From assembly GCA_012934845.2 (NCBI GenBank), contig WNNJ02003727.1, positions 62,001 through 126,000 on the forward strand: 64,000 nt of DNA. The letters run 5' to 3'. The translations under genes were made by a program, and so were the position numbers. Source of the stretch: Pomphorhynchus laevis. Lineage: Eukaryota > Acanthocephala > Palaeacanthocephala > Echinorhynchida > Pomphorhynchidae. Below are positions 44,190 to 56,520 of this stretch, one piece after another (position 1 is the stretch's first letter; each line of letters starts with the position of its first letter). Under the pieces are notes generated by a model that searched no databases, was not told the origin of the DNA, and saw only the letters and a program-made list of their open reading frames with translations.

Positions 44190-44425
44190 TTCTCCTCAAC
44201 TGGAATCGATTTTATAGGTTTGATTCGAGACGTGCACATTAATACACTCATGGAAGTGCTGATTCGCATCCAGTCGTAAGCGATTTGGCACATATTGTAT
44301 AAAGCCAACAAACATAATATGGAAATACATGTCAGACAAATCTGTCCGTTTCAATATTCTGTACATTAGAAACGAAAAATTTATTACGAGCAATTCTCGT
44401 CCAAATTCAGCTATAACTGAAAGAC
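44190..44425 (-). CDS. Possible host exon, unrecognised
   Basis: After a TATAG that could be a splice acceptor (about 44410), the minus strand is open for about 70 codons: EFGRELLVINFSFLMYRIL, then LSDMYFHIMFV, and a stop after NQTYKIDSS. A second frame over the same bases is also open (LALYNMCQIAYDWMR). A related-looking piece is at 45918-45658 (LTDMY). No family is recognised. This may be a final exon, a decayed duplicate or chance. Confidence 0.22.
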
Positions 44426-44744
44426 TATAACTGAATTATTTCAGCTATAATAATTCAGCTATAACTGAATTATTTTATTATATTTATAAAAAATATAAAA
44501 TTTATAAACATAAATACAACTCAATCATAAAACAAAAAGGCGTGATACCCTCGTATTGCTCAAGTACTTCCAACCAACTACATGTAAATGAACGTAAATG
44601 TTGCTAGATAAAAACGTAAAGATATCTTATTACTGTCTAAACGAAATAACTACAAAATATTCAATAATTACGATATTCAATAATCATATATATTTCAATA
44701 CAACAATATTATAATTATTATATATTATTATAATTATTAATTAC

Positions 44745-45380
44745 GCGTCCGTTTATGGTGCATCGTCATGGCTTTCCATAGTGCCCCCGGTTCGTGAAAA
44801 CTTCCATATTCTTCCACGTGAATTCAGAGATAGTATGGCTATGCGGTATGCTTGGGAACCGACTGACATGCCCACGAGATGCATATGCAATACTCCTGCA
44901 TGCTTGAAGCATCTCCTTTCATGTCGGCGTGGAGGGTTGCAGATTTTTCGTCACAATATCGTTCGTGATATCCTTGCCCGAAATCTAACGACTGTTTGTC
45001 ATGGTGTAGGGATCGAACCTGTACTCGATAGTCCCAGCGTGGATCACGTCTTCACCAATAGTGCAACGACAAGAGATCTTGACGCACGAGTGGATATCGT
45101 CTGTACTGGACTGTTTCCCGGTATATAATTAATTATTAATTATATAATATTAATTTTATAATTATTAATTATTAAATCGGTGTTGCCCTATGCCGCGCGG
45201 CGTCGATATGCATCCGGGGTTACCGTTCTTCAAGTGGAAAGGCCGTCCGCCTCGAGCAACAGGAGCCTTAGCTAAAGCACACGCTCCGTAACATGTAATT
45301 CAAACATAATGATATTTGGGTTAAATTCCCTTTGTTAAACTTTGTGAATAAAGCTTTTCTTCTTTCAAAAAAAAGATAAT
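44745..45380 (+). mobile_element. RLE-type retroelement (family a), endonuclease end and 3' UTR
   Basis: The frame at 44781-45128 reads LPREFRDSMAMRYAWEP, CICN...KHLLSC (CCHC knuckle), FRHNIVRDIL, GIEPVL and LDARVDIVCTGLF, the order of the R2-like restriction-like endonuclease. After an AT-rich insert, 45181 on gives CRAASICIRGYRSS, the final block, then a 3' UTR with AATAAAGC and a poly-A run (45370). The stretch between the two blocks is missing. Confidence 0.75.
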
Positions 45381-45657
45381 AATTATATAATAATATAATA
45401 ATTATATTATAATTATTATATCAATGCTAATCGTCAAAGCGGTTTCAATGACTTTTGAGAAGAAAAAGTCACCGAGTCTCTCAACTTTCAACGATATGGA
45501 TAATCAACGAGCCCAGTTGTGAAGGGCTATGAAAGACTTAAAAATATCAGAACGATGAAATCAATTTTATACATTTTTTATTTTTATTTTCTCGGCGGGC
45601 CTACGAGGGTATCCTGTAAATGTAATAAAAACAATTCTCATTAATATATAAAGCATA

Positions 45658-45918
45658 TTATAAATGGAATTTTTCGTTATCAAATAACATACATCGGGGG
45701 CGGGGAGTATTTAATGTATTCGTCTTTACAATCGTTTTCATCGTATATCTAACTACATTATTAATCATGGACTGATTACATTCGGAAATACCTAATTTGA
45801 AAAAAGCTGCACTTGAATACATGTCAGTTAGATAAGCACAGCTGCCAACAGTGGAAACAGATATAATTTGACAACCGTTAGTATATGAACATAATTTGTT
45901 GTGACAGACATGCACCAC
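45658..45918 (-). CDS. Possible host exon, Cys-containing, unrecognised
   Basis: Downstream of a possible acceptor (GTTATAG, about 45919) the minus strand is open for 86 codons and stops at 45660. It encodes VHVCHNKLCSYTNGCQIISV, then VGSCAYLTDMY and a Cys-containing tail. Codon use looks protein-like, but no family or partner exon is secure. It lies between the 3' ends of the EF-hand and UBE2G2-like genes. Confidence 0.25.
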   Translation of the reverse strand: MVHVCHNKLCSYTNGCQIISVSTVGSCAYLTDMYSSAAFFKLGISECNQSMINNVVRYTMKTIVKTNTLNTPRPRCMLFDNEKFHL

Positions 45919-45960
45919 TATAACTTGTATATTTATTATTTAATAAATATACAAGAATAA

Positions 45961-47374
45961 TAAATATACAATATTTATTATTTAATAAATATTAAATACA
46001 CATATGTATAAAAAACACATTTACGAAATTTGAGGATAATTTATTGTTAAAGATGTACTGACATACGCATTAATCAAACATTTTATTAGTAATAGATGGT
46101 TTGCATTAAGATTTTCCAAAAAATATCATTAATTGAATGATTTAGAAGAGATTGGTCAAGCCATAAAAGCTAAATTAATCTGATATCGCTTAAATTGAAA
46201 ATAATCGTACGTTGAAGGTTTTATTAAAGTTGATAACACAAGATAAGAGCTTGTTAGCGCACAGGTAAACACATTGAACCCAGTTTTAGATGCATGTGTA
46301 ATATTTCGACATTAGAAAATATGATATCTATACCGTTTCGCCCATTTGGCGTTTTATGCGACACAATTTGAGCTGTACTGATTTAAAGTACGCAACAAAT
46401 AACGATAGCTTTTGTGGAATAAGTAAAAAGTATGTTACATCATACTTCGGCTCTACTATAGGTTGAAAAGTTTGTCCAAACCTATATCAAGGTTATCAAG
46501 TTTGTCAATTAAGAAACTACTTCGGTTTTATATTCGGTTAAAATATATTCGACTTCAAATTATATCAATGCAGTTATATATGCGCAATCAATAATTGAAA
46601 TTTTTTTAAGTGGATGCAAATTGCATTTGATTAAATATCAACATTTTATTAGGAGATAAATGGTTTAATTGAGAAAACGAGGTGACCCGAATGACCCGAC
46701 GACACCGGAGATGTCAAATGTCGTTTTGATTTTTTTATTCGACTTTAACAATTTTTTCTTTATGTATGATAATGAATTCGGTTGCAGAGTCGTTGATTTG
46801 CTTCTCTATGTAGCTAGTAAGCAGAAATAAAAACGAAATTCGTACGATGATGACTGATGTTGTTTCTATTGATGTAGCTTCAATTTTAAAGTTAGACAGT
46901 TAATATTAAAAATTTGTCTTAAAACGTTTGCTTCAACATAGAAACATCGATTGTCTTTGGTTTTTCCGTTAAATTGTTTAATCTTCAAAATGTTTCTAAC
47001 TGTAAAATGAGACATTTAGCAAACAGATGCAGTCATTCTGAGTTTGAATCTATTTATTGTAAAATTCTGTTGTTAAAATTCTGAGCATTTTCAATAAATA
47101 GCAAAACAAACAAAAAACTTAAAATATACATATTGACTCGTTTTGCTTGCCAATCAATTATAGCTATAATAATAAATAAATTTTAATTATAAAATTTAAT
47201 TTTAAAATTAAATAAAAAAAAAATTATTAAAATTTTTAATTAAAATATTAATTTTAATTATAAAGAAAAACAATAAACTTTCGAAAAACAAGTTGGAAAA
47301 CATCAAAAATTTTCTTCCTGTCATGCGAATAGAAAGCAGCCGTATATTAATTTATGATTATTTTTTCATGTTAT
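45961..47374. other. Intergenic stretch between convergent genes
   Basis: AT-rich. No gene or repeat that I can name, apart from the two weak exon candidates to the left. Confidence 0.4.
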
Positions 47375-47380
47375 TTTATT
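47375..47380 (-). promoter_or_regulatory. AATAAA polyadenylation signal of the UBE2G2-like gene
   Basis: Minus-strand AATAAA about 50 bases beyond the stop codon. Confidence 0.55.
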
Positions 47381-47428
47381 TGTAAAATTAAACACAAAAT
47401 ATGTGTACATGTAAATAATAACTAATTA

Positions 47429-50400
47429 TCAGATATCGCCATGCTCAATTCCTAATGACTGCATAGCTGAATTCCTAGCGCGTCGGTTAAATTCTTCTCT
47501 GTCTTCACGCCAGAGCTTGGCAGCCTCAATATTTGCAGGACTCTCGTCATTCGGTTCTGTAACGAGAAAGACTTATTTTAAAAGTTGCGAATTTATATAT
47601 TTGTTCATAGAAATATAATTTTTAATTATAAAACTAAACTTATTTTGATTATAAAAGAAAATTATTGTTAATGATTTAATGATTCATAATTATCTTAGAA
47701 TTCAATGCTTATAAATTGGTAAGAAATTAGAAATTATTCATTGAAAAAATTAAATAAAAATTACTCGATAATTAATAATGAAAATAAATGATTTTATTTA
47801 CCTCTAATCCTTATTCTGATACAATGTCCGTTATTTATTAGTCAATTCATAAAAATGACGTTTATTTTAAATTTCAATTTTTTATTTTAACTTGATTTAA
47901 ATTATAGAAAATCTAAAAACAATTAATTTTATTATTTTATTATTACTTTAATTTAGCATTATGTTTTGTTTAGTTTATAATTATATTATATGCGTAGACT
48001 CAGTTATCTGATTTGATTTATAAATCTACAAATATTTGTTCTACTAATTATTCTCCATGCAAAAGAAGATCAGTCTGAATAGTGCCAAAAATATTTTGTA
48101 GAATTTCATTAAAATTTGAATTTCCGAATGGAAGGCTCGAAAATTGTGTTAGTGAATAAATTTTAAATTTAAATTTTGTATTTTAACTTGATTTAAATTA
48201 TAGAAAATCTAAAAACAATTATTAATTTTATTATTTAATTATTAAATTTTGATTTAGCATTATTATGTTTTGTTTAGTTTATAATTATATTAAATACGTA
48301 GACTCAGTTAGCTGATTTAAATTATAATATTTTATGAAAATATAAAATTCAACAAATTATTATATGAAATTTATTATATTTTACTCAGTTAGCTGATTTG
48401 ATTATTAAATAAACTTTATTTTTACTAATTATTATATTAAATTATAGAAAATGTAATTTCAGGAGAATTGTCTCATTCTCCTGAAAGAATAAATTTAAAC
48501 TCTTAAGTGGAAATTTTTATGGATGGATAATAAATAATATATTTACTTGTATTTTTACTTGTATAGTAAGTATATTATTTATACTTTATACTTTGTATAC
48601 TTGGTATTTTTATAGTAACCTAGTAACCTAGTTTAAAAAATGTATCTATTAAATTATTTAAATGATTTTGAAGAAAGCCAATATCATATTGTTGCAATTC
48701 TTAAAATTTCATTATTTAATGCATTATATTTTATATTATATGGTACGAATGCTCATGTAAAAATATGTTTCTTGTAAATTTAAATATGCCATCTTTACGA
48801 TATAAATTAAAAGTAGTTTTAGTTAATGTTAATTTAATGTTTATATCTAGATATATGAACATAATTAATATGAATATATTAATTAGATAGTTTTACTTGA
48901 ACGAAGAAAATATTTCTCTTTATTTAAAAAATACATTATTTCGATAGTTTCTGCTTTTTTTTCATAAATGTTAAAAATTGGAAATTTTGTGAACATTTAA
49001 CAAGAACTGTTATGCTATCTGGTATCGACCTCTATTTCGATACCTAACATAGCAGCGGAACCAAATAAATGCTAATAACGTATTTCATCTGATAAGAAAT
49101 ACTAGACTTTTCTAATACAAAGTATATTATTCATCCATAAAACATTTTCCGCTAATGATTTTAAATTTATTCTTTATACATTTTCCGCCTAAGAGTTTTA
49201 ATTTAATTTTAATATTATTGTGTTGATTTATATATTTTACTATTTTCTGCTTGATGTTATTTTTATAGTAACCTAGTTTAAAATATGCATATATTAAATT
49301 ATTTAAATGATTTTGAAGAAAGCCAATATCATTACATATTGTTGCGATTCTTAAAATTTCATTATTTAATTTATTATATTTTATATTATATGGTATGCAT
49401 GAATGCTCATGCAAAAATATGTTAAAATAATTTATAGCGAGTCATGTATAGTTGATTATTCTAAAACAGCAAATTCTAAATAACCGTTTAAATAAATTGA
49501 CATTTATGGATAATAAATGATATACTTTGTATTTAAATAAGATACTATATAATCAAATTTCATTAGAGGAAATACGCCATTAGCGCTTATTTAGGGGCCG
49601 AAACCTAATAGCATAGCAGTTCCTCCTGATGACCTCTAATCCTTATTTTGATACAACGTCTGTTATTTATTAGTCAATTCATAAAAATGACGTTTATTTT
49701 TAATTTCAATTTTTTTATTTTAACTTGATTTAAATTATAGAAAATCTAAAAACAATTATTAATTTTATTATTTAATTATTAAATTTTGATTTAGCATTAT
49801 TATGTTTTGTTTATTTTATAATTATATTAAATACGTAGACTCAGTTAGCTGATTTGATTCCATCAATTGTACGAACAAGTATGACAAACAATAGTAGGGT
49901 TTTGAAAAAAAAATGAAATTTAAAATAAAAGTCAATTTTTATTAATTGACTAATAAATAACATATGTTATTTATTAAAATATATTATAAAATTATATAAT
50001 AGATATTAATAAAAAATTTAATACAATTCATTAAAGTTTAAAATTATTATAGTCAGAAATTATATTCTTCTGGGGATCTGCCGGCGATCGTCTCCCTGAT
50101 ACATGCCCCGTTACCCCTCTGAATGGCTGCGCTGATCCTCTGTAGTAGGAATCTCCCCGAGTGTAGGTCGTTAATCGCTCGCTGGATTTTCCTTCCGAGG
50201 GATATTAAGAATACTTACACGTGTTTTCCAATTGCACCAAGGAATTCGATAGCTATAGGTACAAAAACCGTGAACGCGGGATTTAGGTCGCTATACTTTG
50301 TGCGCTTTCTTCTCTAGGCGTCCGATGCCATGGTGTCTGCACCTAGTAATGAACGGGCCAAATAGCAGGATGCCAGTGTGTTCACACATGTGCAATCCCA

Positions 50401-53400
50401 TGCGAGAAGCCTCCCACGTTCCCAGGGCACAAGAGTAGCGCCGTCTGGCCGTTTACTATCCGTACGACGCATTCCAGTTGGCTCCAGTGTACTCGGGTAA
50501 CATGCAACGGCGAGTGACGCTTTGATTATGGCATTCATTTGTGCGTGCCGAAAATGTCGTCCGGTCGACTTATGGCAGTCCAATCCGTGCCGTCCAAATG
50601 AATCAACCACTGCTCCGCAGTGACATGTATGCGCTGCACATATACGAAGTCCCAAACGTAGGCCAACTGCAATTATCACGGTTTCGTCGTCCAGCCTTGT
50701 ACCTGTAGAGGCGCATGGGACGGCCTCTAGAAATGCACCCCCCGCATTTCCCTCAACCGCGTACAGACGTGCAATTTCTGATGGTTCAGATGCTGAATCC
50801 AATAACCGTCATCTTATCTGTTTGTAAATAGGCCTGCTCCAAGAACCCTGTCTCTGTGCATCCTTCGACGACTCAGTGGTGATAAGCGAGGAACACATTA
50901 ATTTACCGTCGGCAAAGTCGGGGTCACTACTGACTGGAATTGGACTACCCGACAACAAAAGCTCCACCAACCCCTGCGTTTTTGACACTGAGGAAAGATA
51001 AGCTGGTAAAGCTATATTGGCGGCAGATGTCATCCCGAGACCCTGAGAACAACCGGAAGGGTAAAATAAATATTAATAACAATATTATATAAAATAAAAT
51101 ATTAATAATATATTATAAATAATTATAAATAATTAATAATTTTTATAGCATTTTTCAACTTTTATCAAGTTAAAATTAAAAATTGAAATTTAGAATAAAA
51201 GTCAATTTTATGAATTGAATAATAAATAGCAGACGATGTATTGTAAGAAATATAGATAGGGTTCCGATTTATTAAATTATATTCTGATAAAAATTAATAA
51301 ATTTTTAAATTAATAAATTATTAAATCAGTTAATGTTTGATAGGGTTGCAAAACATTTTGTGACTTGGGTAGCCAGACTTGGGTTTGGTTAGCCAAGTCA
51401 CATGATAATTATACATTATAATCAATTGGATCACAGTAAATTTCTTATCTAGAGCTTTGAGGTTCAAAATAATTTAATTCGTTCGAATTTTAAACTGAAG
51501 AAATAAATAATTTTTAGTTTTATTAAGATTTTGTTGACCGGTTGTCATCATTAACGACAATCTTATTAACAATTTTATTTTTGGTGATTGGATCAATTGT
51601 AATTTTTTCTGCATTTCCAATTACTTAATTATAAATTTAACTTTTATTCCCTAGATGTACATTTCCCTATGTATGCATTATAATTTCCCTATTACTATTA
51701 AATTAATATTAAAGTATTAATTAATAATAATTAATATTAAATTAATAATTTGGAATTTACTAATTATTAATAATTATTATTTTAAAGATTAAAATAAATA
51801 TTATTTTTTAATATTTAATTATAAAATATTAACTACATTTATTATAAAATTAAACGAACAAGGAGAAATATTACAGTTTATACAAGTATGCATTATAGGA
51901 ATAGCGAAAGCAGAAAAGATTTACAAGCTAGAAATCTAAATTCAATATTGTTGTGCAATCTTGAAATATTCTTAAGGGATGCGAATGTACTTGTGAGATC
52001 AATTTAAGCATTAGTTCCTGACATAATGGGGTAAATCATTTTATTATTTCATCAAATGACCTAAAGCTGAATCGTGAAAGAATGGAACATTGTCGTATGA
52101 GTTCTTTGCAAGGTTGTTAGCATAATTGAGATAAGCAATTAAGATCTTTGCTACGACACAGAAAAGAATTTTCACAGATCTTATCGTGGTAACAGCATAC
52201 CATAAATCGAAAAATCAAAGGTCGTTTGAGAACGACTTTTGAGAACATGCGAAATGAACATTTTTGCCATGACACGGAATGGAATATTCACAGATCTTAT
52301 CGTGGTAACCGTTTATCAATTAACGAAAAATTAAAGGACGTTTGAGAACGAATGTTTTCACAATATCAGTTGCCGTACCGCATGAGTTTGCATATATTTC
52401 GAACTAACAACACTAATTTTATCATAAATGTCGACTAGTAGTTGATTACTCTCAGACTGTAAACCGACTGACAGAACTAGACGCTTATCCTAAATCACGC
52501 ATAGATGAGGTACATTATCAGTTGCGGTACCGCATGAGTTTGCATATATTTCGAACTAACAATACTAATTTTATTATTTCATCTTGAAACATAGATAAGG
52601 AATGCAAACGTGTATGTGAGATCAACTTAAAACATCATTTCCTTACATAATTGAGATTCGTTTAAGATATGAACTAAAATTGATGAAGATGTTTCCTGCG
52701 AAATACAAAGAAACCTTTTTAAATATGTCCATTTAATTTTATCGGTGGCAGCTAAATTACTTTATATGAGGTCAGGTCAGACTATTTTCAGGCCATAAGT
52801 GGCAATTGGGCAAATATGTTCTAAAATATTAAAATGTTGTGACGAATAATCCTTGTTTCAACAATGAAACTGTATGTAAGCGTTGAACTGTTTTGTACGA
52901 TATTTGTTCGTAATGTTGTGAGAAAAAGGACCATCGCGACATCACATTAAACTCGAAATAACAAAATCTACTAATAGTTTCTATTTTTGAACAATTAATA
53001 AATGAGATCATCTGCTTTGCAAATCTACCACCATTCAAAATTTAGTAAATATTGATTTGAAATATCGACGACTAAATTGTTATGATCACAGTGTGTTGCT
53101 TGCCTATAGAGCTTTACAAGTTGACTTCACATGAGAAAATTACTAGATCATTTGCGTACAAGATAGATTTAACGGTAGTTTGTTCTATTATTACAGATAA
53201 ATCTGATACTAAAGGACTAAAAAATTATAGGGCTTATTTGATGGCTTGCAACACATCTCGATTTTGAATAAAGGACTCCGAAAAATTAATTCCGTAAAAT
53301 ATACGAATGTTATGAAACCTTAACATATCCTTTATTACATGAAGAATATGACCTTCTAACTTTGAATTGCGTTTTAACATTATTGGAAGGTTATTTTGAT

Positions 53401-56156
53401 CAAAAGAATCGAAAGCCTTACTAAAGTCAAAGAACACCGCATACAATGCCGATCCTAAACAAGTAGAGTGTATCATCGATTACATGAAGCAGAATTGAGA
53501 GCGGTGGAAGTAAAATGACTAGAACAAAAACGATGTTGCTGGTAGAAAATTCTCCACGTAAGAAGCAATATGAGTAGTAATCAGAGAAGACAACTATTTA
53601 TACACTTGTCTCAGTATAGCAATTCCTCTAGACGAATTCACAACACTAGGATCGCATTTTCTTTTAAAAGTAGCTTTATCAACGTCCATCATCAAGATGA
53701 TACAATTAAAGCAAAATGACAAATAGTATTAAAAAGTATGCATTAATAATCGTTAATACGAACAAAAGAGGATAATATATGTCTACGAGCTATTAAATCA
53801 AACTATGTTGCCTTATGATCCGCAATATTTCCCAATGCAATATACAACTCAATCTAATTGAAGGTGATACAATGGGATCACCATGAAGTTAAATCATTCA
53901 TATAAAATCACTTTTAAATTTATGTTTAAAGTAGTTTTTATTTTGCACATTAATGGACGCAGATCAATTTAATTTCTTTTATAATTTGAATTTTAATTTA
54001 TTAAAATTTAAATTTTTATAAATTTATTAATTTAAATTTAAAATTAGACTTTTATCTGATTAGATAGAATGAGAGATTAAGAAATTAATCTGATTCCAAA
54101 GTAAAATCAATAAAAATAATTTGTAAAAACGTTCTTACCTGCGAGCATTAACATAACTGATAGAAGAATTTTTTCTACACTTTGTACAGGGCTCCATCGC
54201 TCTGCCTTAGTTTCATAACCAGTAGGATCATCGCCTGGTGCATGCAATATAGAAATGCACACTCGACCATCAGTGTATACTAAATATAAAAATCCAGTGG
54301 TTGATGGAATACATTGATAATACTAAACCATTTGGGTGATAGAGGTTAGTTGTAAAAGTCATCTTTGGAGGACTCAAAGGATAATCATCAGGAAATTCAA
54401 GGGTACAGAAGTACATGCCATTTTCAAATGGTGTGTTTTTAGGCCCTCTATTAAAACGATCTTTGTCATTTTCTGGCCAATCAAAACAAAAAGTGTTATT
54501 ACTCACGTTATAATTGCTTCCCAAATAAAGTAGTTTTCATCGTTTCTTGGGCCAGCATATATTCCCTCTGGTGGATCTTCCATCAATTCTAGAAAGATTA
54601 ATCAATTAACTAAAACTGTATGATTAGGTATTAAAATACATTATATTTTATTCATGAAGCTTCTGACATTTGGTGTTTAAAATCAGATAAGGTAACTGAG
54701 TCCACGTATATTAAATTATTTATAAATTAAACATAATGAAAATAAAAATAAAATAATTAAATAATAAATGTGGACACAATAATAAATAATAATAAATAAT
54801 TTAATTTAAGATTTCATATAACTAACTAATTTTTATTATATACGGAATATTATGGCAAATCAGAAAAACTTGAAATTATCGGTTGGTTGATAAAAACTTC
54901 AATGCTGTTGGACCGACAGCATTGAAGGTGCGCTTGCAAATGTAAGTCTACAAAAACGTTTAGCAAAACATAATTCAAAATTTAATTTATTAATTGATAT
55001 TATTTATAATAATTTATAATTATATAATATTTAATATAATTTAAAATACATTTAATTATATTACAATATTTATTTTGAATAAATATTATATTATAATATT
55101 TATAATATAATATAAATATTACTAAACAATTTATTTCTAAACAATTTATCTAAACCCATTGCATCAACGATCATAGAATAAAACACAAGACTTTATACTT
55201 CATAATTGGAATATGAAAAATAAATATAATATGAATAACGTATGAATAAAGGTCAATTGTTAAACTTAAAGGTACAAAAAGCAAACGGTCGAATTTGATG
55301 GATTTAATATGCAATGATTGGTATATGTAAATACGCATAATATGCTATTAGAAATATAATAAAATTTTTAATACAATTATTAAATCATGAAATTAAAATT
55401 TATCTAATGCTCTATTCATATCATTAATGCAATCAATTATTTAACAAATATTTAATGAAAATATATAATATATAGTATATATTATATACTATGATATATA
55501 CTATATAAAACATAATATATTTATATCATATTCTAATCTTATAATATTATATAATATTTTAAATATAATATGATACAATATAATATTATATTATATATAA
55601 TATAAATATCATTTTAATTTTATATACATCGAGAAAATTCTCGATGTATATAAAAACAAAATTAAAGTGCATTTTTCATCGAATGTAATCTTAAATGATA
55701 TATAATATTATAGAATTAATAACATTCATCTGTATATTTAAATGTGTTGATTTAAACATTACACTTGACATTTAACTTAAATACATGTTATTGGAGTTGG
55801 AATATGTCATCATTTGTTTCCTATAAATGAGTGTTGGAAGAGATGATCTTTATTTTTAACTCGAATGAGAAAAGCAAAAATATTGGTAACGGACTCAAAA
55901 TGAATGAAGAGTAACACTTACTCATCGAATTATATAAAATGAAATAATATTTACAAAACGACAGACAGGTTACTTCAACTAAATTATCTTCACCAACATT
56001 GATAGTATTTTATATGAACGGAAAGTTGTTATTCAATTAACTTTTGCTTCGAACTAGTATTTATGTTCTTTGATTAACTTTAGAAAACTAACTAGATAGC
56101 AACTTACGCTTGTGCTCAGCTCTAAGTCTCCTTAAGGCTCGAGCGGGTCCATCCAT
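47429..56156 (-). CDS. UBE2G2: UBE2G2/Ubc7-type ubiquitin-conjugating enzyme, five coding exons
   Basis: The minus-strand exons are 56156-56108, 54588-54507, 54447-54329, 54279-54139 and 47556-47429, all GT-AG (phases 1,2,1,1), giving 172 residues (family about 165). The start is [16 protein letters not shown]. The core has [30 protein letters not shown] with the catalytic Cys at residue 91, and the family insertion [11 protein letters not shown] after it. Next come [16 protein letters not shown] and [16 protein letters not shown]. The insertion distinguishes G2/Ubc7 enzymes, which transfer ubiquitin to Lys48 chains in ER-associated degradation. The tail GIEHGDI is longer than usual. The introns are 1519, 59, 49 and 6582 bases. 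The longest holds several dead retroelements, and exon 5 alone would not be found by frame length. Confidence 0.93.
47800..48330 (+). repeat. Rep-A copies in the UBE2G2 last intron
   Basis: One copy runs about 47800-48020 (right end ATGCGTAGACTCAGTTATCT). A second right half runs about 48170-48325. Confidence 0.65.
48530..48885 (-). mobile_element. AT-rich PLE fragment in the UBE2G2 intron
   Basis: The minus strand repeats the block at 40240-40500, continuing into FKFTRNIF and the YLDI-like segment. It is followed on the right by a foldback arm (48890-48965) ending in ATTTCGATAG. Confidence 0.65.
49127..49450 (-). mobile_element. AT-rich PLE C-terminal fragment
   Basis: A 95-codon minus-strand stretch starts [19 protein letters not shown] and continues through [19 protein letters not shown] to a Lys-rich end ([17 protein letters not shown]). 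It is the longest preserved C-terminus of the AT-rich PLE family here. Confidence 0.7.
49500..49860 (+). repeat. Rep-A copy with both ends (reference copy)
   Basis: Left end TTTGTATTTAAATAAGATAC (49527), TTAGGGG (49591-49597) pairing with CCTCTAA (49633-49639), ATTAGTCAATTCAT at 49669, right end ATACGTAGACTCAGTTAGCT (49830-49849) then GATTTGATT. About 340-360 bases, no coding capacity, so non-autonomous. Confidence 0.8.
50302..51060 (-). mobile_element. RLE-type retroelement (family b), endonuclease domain
   Basis: Two minus-strand frames, 51033-50809 ([20 protein letters not shown]) and 50802-50314, are separated by a single stop. The second contains [20 protein letters not shown], then [27 protein letters not shown] and [12 protein letters not shown]. 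This is a CCHC knuckle, RH..N, and the PD...D catalytic signature of an R2-like restriction-like endonuclease. It is GC-rich against its host intron, so it looks like a relatively recent insertion. It lies in the last intron of the UBE2G2-like gene, on the same strand. Confidence 0.8.
51120..51250 (-). repeat. Rep-A partial copy, minus orientation
   Basis: AAAATTAAAAATTGAAATTT and the AATAAAAGTCAATTTTATGA segment, then GACGATGTATTGTAAG, match the middle of Rep-A in reverse. Confidence 0.5.
52140..52580. repeat. Interleaved tandem duplications
   Basis: TTCACAGATCTTATCGTGGT occurs at 52172 and 52271 within an 86-base block repeated about 117 bases apart. GTACCGCATGAGTTTGCATA occurs at 52374 and 52528, within a 58-base block repeated 154 bases apart. 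No gene is seen. Confidence 0.8.
53230..53720 (-). mobile_element. LINE reverse-transcriptase fragment
   Basis: The minus strand encodes [13 protein letters not shown] upstream and then [20 protein letters not shown], followed by FIQNRDVLQ, a degenerate form of the Q..GV.QG motif. The F-D-[FL]-S-K-A-F-D block is RT motif A of non-LTR elements. The clade is uncertain. It is decayed and lies in the UBE2G2 intron. Confidence 0.6.
54670..54880 (-). repeat. Rep-A copy, minus orientation, in UBE2G2 intron 1
   Basis: Right end ATAAGGTAACTGAGTCCACG at 54687-54706, followed by the AAATAATAAATAATTT tract. Confidence 0.55.
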
Positions 56157-56520
56157 TTTATTACTCAATCTGAAATATAAATTTTTATTGTAAAATGTTT
56201 ATTAAAATATTCGTGTTTGATTACCATCAAAACATTACATGAAAATGTGTACAATATATTTGGTAAAATTAAGGATTATTTTATGTATTTGTCAAACGAG
56301 ATACATAAAATGTAGAATACAATGCATATATTTAGAAATTTTACTCGAAAACCCTAATAATCAATTTATTCAGATAATAATTTAACGAAATTAACGTACT
56401 TGTTTTGTACAGCAGTTGCAGTTAGCCAGATGAACCTGGCTTTGTAATCTTACTTGTCTGCGAATGATTAGTGACTTATTTTGACTTGATAGTGACATCA
56501 TCCTACCCCTACAACGAATA

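Noticed and set aside
54270-54524. An 84-residue stand-alone E2 protein
   Set aside because: The frame reads through two short introns. The spliced model restores the catalytic Cys and the conserved C-terminus, so it is part of the five-exon gene.
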